A stretch of 47,522 nucleotides of DNA from positions 1 through 47,522 of the forward strand of contig NZ_JAQGNT010000083.1 in NCBI RefSeq assembly GCF_028291725.1, written 5' to 3'. A program made the position numbers and the translations under genes. Under the pieces are notes generated by a model. The model worked only from the letters and a program-made list of their open reading frames with translations, searched no databases and was not told the DNA's origin. Positions 44,501-47,522 of this stretch are shown in pieces (position 1 is the stretch's first letter; every line of letters starts with the position of its first letter). This stretch comes from Hydrocarboniphaga sp. Lineage in GTDB: Bacteria > Pseudomonadota > Gammaproteobacteria > Nevskiales > Nevskiaceae.

Positions 44501-45148
44501 ATGCTGAGATTCGAGCAACTGCGGCACCGCTACGGTGAGCGGACCGTGTTGGACGTAGGCGATCTGCGGATCGAGGACGGCGCGCAGATGCTGCTGCTGG
44601 GCCCGTCGGGCAGCGGCAAGTCGAGCCTGCTGCATATCGCCGCCGGCCTGTTGCGACCGACTGAAGGCCGCGTCTGGCTCGACGATATGGAGCTGACCGG
44701 CATGCACGGCGCAGCGCTGGACAGGGTGCGCGGGCGCCGTGTCGGCATCGTGTTCCAGCGCCTGCATCTGATCCCGTCGCTGAGCGTTCTCGATAACGTG
44801 CTGGTCGCTCAATACAGCGCTGGCAACAAGGTCGATGCCGGAGTTGCGATGGAGACTTTGGATCGCCTTGGCATGTCGGCGAAAGCCAAAGCCAAACCGT
44901 CTTCGCTGAGCCTCGGCGAAGCACAACGCGTCGCAATTGCACGTACGGTCGTCAATCGACCCCGTCTGATCCTGGCTGACGAACCAACCTCGAGTCTCGA
45001 CGATGCGAACGCCGAGCAGGTGCTGCGCCTGTTATGCGAACAGGCGCAAGGCGCGACCTTGCTGATTGCAACACACGATGCCCGCGCAAAAGCCGTAATA
45101 CCGCAACAAGTCATACTGAAAGCTGCCGCTCAGCAGGTAGTCGCGTGA
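44501..45148 (+). CDS. ABC transporter ATP-binding protein (LolD/MacB type), Zur cluster
   Basis: This 215-residue ATPase has Walker A GPSGSGKS (34-41), the signature LSLGEAQRVAIAR and Walker B LILADEPTSSLDD. It is of the LolD/MacB/FtsE class that works with FtsX-type permeases. The permease gene follows with a GTGA stop/start overlap at 45145-45148, so the two are coupled. The same gene set, ATPase plus FtsX-like permease plus DUF3299 protein, is known in the Zur regulon of Pseudomonas aeruginosa (PA4064-PA4066). The transported substrate is unknown. Confidence 0.9.
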   Translation: MLRFEQLRHRYGERTVLDVGDLRIEDGAQMLLLGPSGSGKSSLLHIAAGLLRPTEGRVWLDDMELTGMHGAALDRVRGRRVGIVFQRLHLIPSLSVLDNVLVAQYSAGNKVDAGVAMETLDRLGMSAKAKAKPSSLSLGEAQRVAIARTVVNRPRLILADEPTSSLDDANAEQVLRLLCEQAQGATLLIATHDARAKAVIPQQVILKAAAQQVVA

Positions 45149-46389
45149 ACCTGCTGACACTCGCTGCTGCTGATCTGCGCCACCGGCCTCTGCCGAATTT
45201 TCTGCATCTGGTTCTGCTCGGGCTGGGCATCGCGATGATCACGGCGCTGCTGCTGATTTCCACGCAGATCAGCGGCAGGCTGCAGCGTGACGCGAACGGC
45301 GTCGACCTGGTTCTCGGCGCGAAAGGCAGCCCACTGCAGCTGATTCTGTCGACGGTCTATCACCTCGATATTCCGACAGGAAACATACCACTCGACGAAG
45401 CCAATCATTGGGCCAGCAATCCGATGATTGCCGAAGCGATCCCGCTGTCGCTCGGCGACAACGCCCGCGGTTTTCGCATCGTCGGCACGACACCGGCGCT
45501 ACTGAAACACTACGGCGCCAGGTTTGCGCAGGGCCAGGTGTGGGATGCACCGATGCAAACCGTGGTCGGCTCCGAGGTCGCACAGTCCGGCTTCGTAAAC
45601 GGCGCAACCTTTATCGGCATGCACGGCCTCGGCGCATCCGGTCATGCTCATGCCGACCATCAGTACCGTGTCGTCGGCGTGCTGGCGCCGACCGGCACCG
45701 TGCTCGATCGCCTGATCCTGACCAGTCTCGACAGCGTCTGGGAAGTGCATGGCGCGCATCACCATGATGCCGACGAGCACGACGACGACGATCACGCCGA
45801 GGATCATGCTGCCTCCGGAGACGGGGCCGCGAACTACAACGCCGCGAAAGAAATCACCGCAATGCTGATGACCTATCGCACGCCGCTCGCTGCCGCGTCC
45901 CTGCCGCGCATGATCAACACTCAGTCCAAGCTGCAGGCAGCGGTGCCGGCGATGGAAACCGCGCGCCTGCTCAATCTGCTCGGCCTAGGATTCGACACCT
46001 TGAGAGCGCTCGCCGCCGTACTGATCGTGGCAGCCGCGCTATCCGTATTTGTCGCCTTGTATACCGCGATGGAAACGCGCCAGTACGATCTGGCCGTGCT
46101 GCGCAGCCTCGGCGTATCACGCGGACGAGTGGTCGCGCTGCTGTGGATTCAGGCGCTGAGCCTGAGCATCGCCGGAACACTGATCGGCTTGCTGCTCGGA
46201 CACGGCGCAGTCGAGGCGATGGGCCGCGTCGCCGGTACCGGCCGCAATGTCAGCCTCACGGGCTTGACGCTGCAGGCCGACGAGCTGGCGATTCTGCTGC
46301 TACCGCTTCTGGTCGGCACTCTTGCCGCGTTGCTGCCGGCCTGGCGCGCGTATCGCAGCGACGTCGCCGCCACCTTGTCGCAGAGCTGA
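45145..46389 (+). CDS. FtsX-like ABC permease with His/Asp-rich loop
   Basis: This 414-residue protein has one N-terminal helix (about 20-40), a large periplasmic MacB-like domain (about 45-300) and three helices in the C-terminal FtsX domain (about 310-410, with MAVLRSLG-like LAVLRSLGVSRGRVVALLW). The periplasmic domain holds a metal-binding-looking insert, HGAHHHDADEHDDDDHAEDH, at about residues 202-221, and a smaller His cluster near 159-172 (HGLGASGHAHADH). GTG at 45145 overlaps the ATPase stop. The His-rich loop and candidate Zur box suggest it senses or carries zinc, but MacB-like proteins usually act on envelope substrates rather than transporting ions. Confidence 0.88.
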   Translation: MNLLTLAAADLRHRPLPNFLHLVLLGLGIAMITALLLISTQISGRLQRDANGVDLVLGAKGSPLQLILSTVYHLDIPTGNIPLDEANHWASNPMIAEAIPLSLGDNARGFRIVGTTPALLKHYGARFAQGQVWDAPMQTVVGSEVAQSGFVNGATFIGMHGLGASGHAHADHQYRVVGVLAPTGTVLDRLILTSLDSVWEVHGAHHHDADEHDDDDHAEDHAASGDGAANYNAAKEITAMLMTYRTPLAAASLPRMINTQSKLQAAVPAMETARLLNLLGLGFDTLRALAAVLIVAAALSVFVALYTAMETRQYDLAVLRSLGVSRGRVVALLWIQALSLSIAGTLIGLLLGHGAVEAMGRVAGTGRNVSLTGLTLQADELAILLLPLLVGTLAALLPAWRAYRSDVAATLSQS

Positions 46390-46393
46390 GCCG

Positions 46394-47374
46394 ATGAGGC
46401 TTCTTAGCGCGTTATTGATACTGGCTACGGCGGCCGTGCTGAACGCCTGCGGGGGCACAGATACTCCGCCGCCGGATGCACCCCGGGCACCCGCTGACAG
46501 CCCGATCGAATCCGGGGATCCACCGCCAACGCGCCTGGACGCGAACGGCATGCCGTCGCCTGCCGGCAGACCATTCGCCGACTCGCTCTCACAGTCATCG
46601 CCGGCTCTCGCCGCGAAGAAAAAACCGAGCGTACGTTACAAGAACGGCAAGCTCGTATCCGATGATTCCGCCCCGATCATCGAGGTCGTTTCCGAGTTCG
46701 ACAATCATCGCGACGGCCGCATCGCGGTCCCCGCCTATCCCGGAGACATCCTGTATCTGGGCGTCAATGTGCAGACGGAAGCCGGCACGCCGTTGAAGCG
46801 CAAGCCGGTCGAGATCAGTTCGGCGCGCAAGACTCGCATCGTGCAGATGAGCGACCAGACCGACGACGAGGGCTATCTGGAATTTCACATGGTCGCCGGT
46901 ATCGCGGGCAGCGACATGGTCACCGTCAATGCCGCCGCGGTCAGCACGATTTTCTACATCGACGTCACCGAACCGCCTCGTGGTGAATGGCTGGCTGGCA
47001 TCGATCTGAAAGGCGTCACGCCGTGGGACGTGTTGATGAGCGCCCAACTCGATATCGGCATGCAGGCCGTCAGCGCGACGTTCCCCAAACCACTGCAGGA
47101 TCTGCAGAAGCACAGGCTCAAGCTGGTGGGATTCATGCTGCCGCTGGGTGTCGAGGAAAAGCAGAAGCACTTCCTGCTTTCATCCAACCCGCCGAGCTGC
47201 TTCTTCCATCCTCCAGGCGGGCCGTCGTCGGTCGTCGAAGTGTTTTCCGACAAGGGCGTGGCGATGAGCTACGACCCGATGGTAATCGAAGGCGAGTTCG
47301 AACTGGTGCCGAAGAGCGACACCGGCATTCTGTACAAGCTGAAGTCGACGAAACTGATCGCCGGAGGCGGTTAA
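46394..47374 (+). CDS. DUF3299 domain-containing lipoprotein
   Basis: This 326-residue protein has a lipoprotein signal with lipobox LNAC (Cys19) and a proline-rich linker (about 23-65). A middle domain (about 75-200) resembles an Ig-like or carrier domain, with YPGDILYLGVNVQTEAGTPL. The C-terminal DUF3299 domain (about 220-322) has KLVGFMLPLGVEE, then FLLSSNPPSCFFHPPGGPS and VIEGEFELVPKSD. It follows the FtsX permease by 4 bp and completes the ATPase-permease-DUF3299 set. DUF3299 is annotated in Zur-regulated clusters, but its role is unknown. A possible function is handling zinc or a zinc-binding compound at the outer face. Confidence 0.8.
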   Translation: MRLLSALLILATAAVLNACGGTDTPPPDAPRAPADSPIESGDPPPTRLDANGMPSPAGRPFADSLSQSSPALAAKKKPSVRYKNGKLVSDDSAPIIEVVSEFDNHRDGRIAVPAYPGDILYLGVNVQTEAGTPLKRKPVEISSARKTRIVQMSDQTDDEGYLEFHMVAGIAGSDMVTVNAAAVSTIFYIDVTEPPRGEWLAGIDLKGVTPWDVLMSAQLDIGMQAVSATFPKPLQDLQKHRLKLVGFMLPLGVEEKQKHFLLSSNPPSCFFHPPGGPSSVVEVFSDKGVAMSYDPMVIEGEFELVPKSDTGILYKLKSTKLIAGGG

Positions 47375-47404
47375 GCATTCGGTCTTCAGAATCAGAAAAA
47401 TCGC

Positions 47405-47438
47405 AAAAAAAACCCTCAACGGGTGTGCGTTGAGGGTT
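47405..47438 (-). terminator. Terminator of the rRNA operon
   Basis: AACCCTCAAC (47411-47420) pairs perfectly with GTTGAGGGTT (47429-47438) around an 8-nt loop. On the minus strand a T-run follows (A's at 47405-47410). It lies 12 bp after the 5S gene and can also stop transcripts of the DUF3299 operon from the other side. Confidence 0.9.
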
Positions 47439-47450
47439 GGGGTATTAAGA

Positions 47451-47522
47451 GCCTGGCAGTGTCCTACTCTCGCATGGTCATTGCCACACTATCATCGGCG
47501 CTGAGTCGTTTCACTTCCGTGT
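47451..47522 (-). rRNA. rrf: 5S ribosomal RNA, 3' part only
   Basis: The minus strand from the window edge matches the 3' half of 5S rRNA: GAAACGACTCAGCGCCGATG, then GTGTGGCAATGACCATGCGAG, then AGTAGGACACTGCCAGGC at the 3' end near 47451. The 5' part and the rest of the rRNA operon (23S, 16S) lie beyond the right edge. The coordinate of the 3' end is accurate to a few bases. Confidence 0.93.

Overview
The window is high-GC bacterial chromosome from a gammaproteobacterium. The tig-clpP-clpX-lon-hupB-ppiD block, with tRNA-Leu upstream of tig and tRNA-Val/tRNA-Asp between hupB and ppiD, is a typical gammaproteobacterial arrangement. Wax-ester synthase, two DUF1329 proteins, an AidB-type acyl-CoA dehydrogenase and FabV would suit a lipid- or hydrocarbon-using lineage such as Nevskiales/Solimonadaceae; that placement is inference. 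Most of the window is ordinary chromosome, with no prophage, transposase or CRISPR array.

Left part (1-15340): the end of an ExbD gene and an AgmX/TonB-like partner; fabV; a secreted subtilase; a dicarboxylate/amino-acid symporter; then the protein-quality-control block on the minus strand (ppiD, tRNA-Asp, tRNA-Val, hupB, lon, clpX, clpP, tig, tRNA-Leu). A Fur-box promoter then drives a short heme-import set (hemP, hmuU, hmuV). It is followed by a decayed gene remnant and an AidB-like dehydrogenase.

Middle (19700-28490): a strong stable-RNA promoter with tRNA-Ala and tRNA-Glu; a broken DUF6338 membrane-protein gene with a coupled proline-rich microORF; then lipid-related genes (wax-ester synthase/DGAT, serine hydrolase, DUF2505, DUF1329, ABC1 kinase), DUF6918, a small exported protein and DUF2147.

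Envelope energisation (28487-34952, minus): DUF3450, a long TtpC-type ExbB, ExbB, ExbD, TonB and a 869-residue protein joining TPR repeats to a DUF1329 domain. The order matches the TonB2/TtpC type of system, but the usual terminal TPR protein is fused to a lipid-transport-associated domain. A 165-bp near-perfect palindrome lies upstream. Further on, an MMPL/RND transporter carries a C-terminal cyclic-nucleotide-binding domain and follows a LolA-like periplasmic protein. This gives the window two possible routes for moving lipids across the periplasm.

Right part (42240-47374): a zinc-homeostasis cluster. Zur is divergent from a COG0523 GTPase. A MerC-like membrane protein is divergent from an ABC ATPase, a FtsX-type permease with a histidine/aspartate-rich loop, and a DUF3299 lipoprotein. 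Both divergent intergenic regions carry the same 13-bp inverted repeat, GTTAC-N3-GTAAC, which I interpret as the local Zur operator. The window ends in the 3' part of a 5S rRNA gene on the minus strand, with its terminator.
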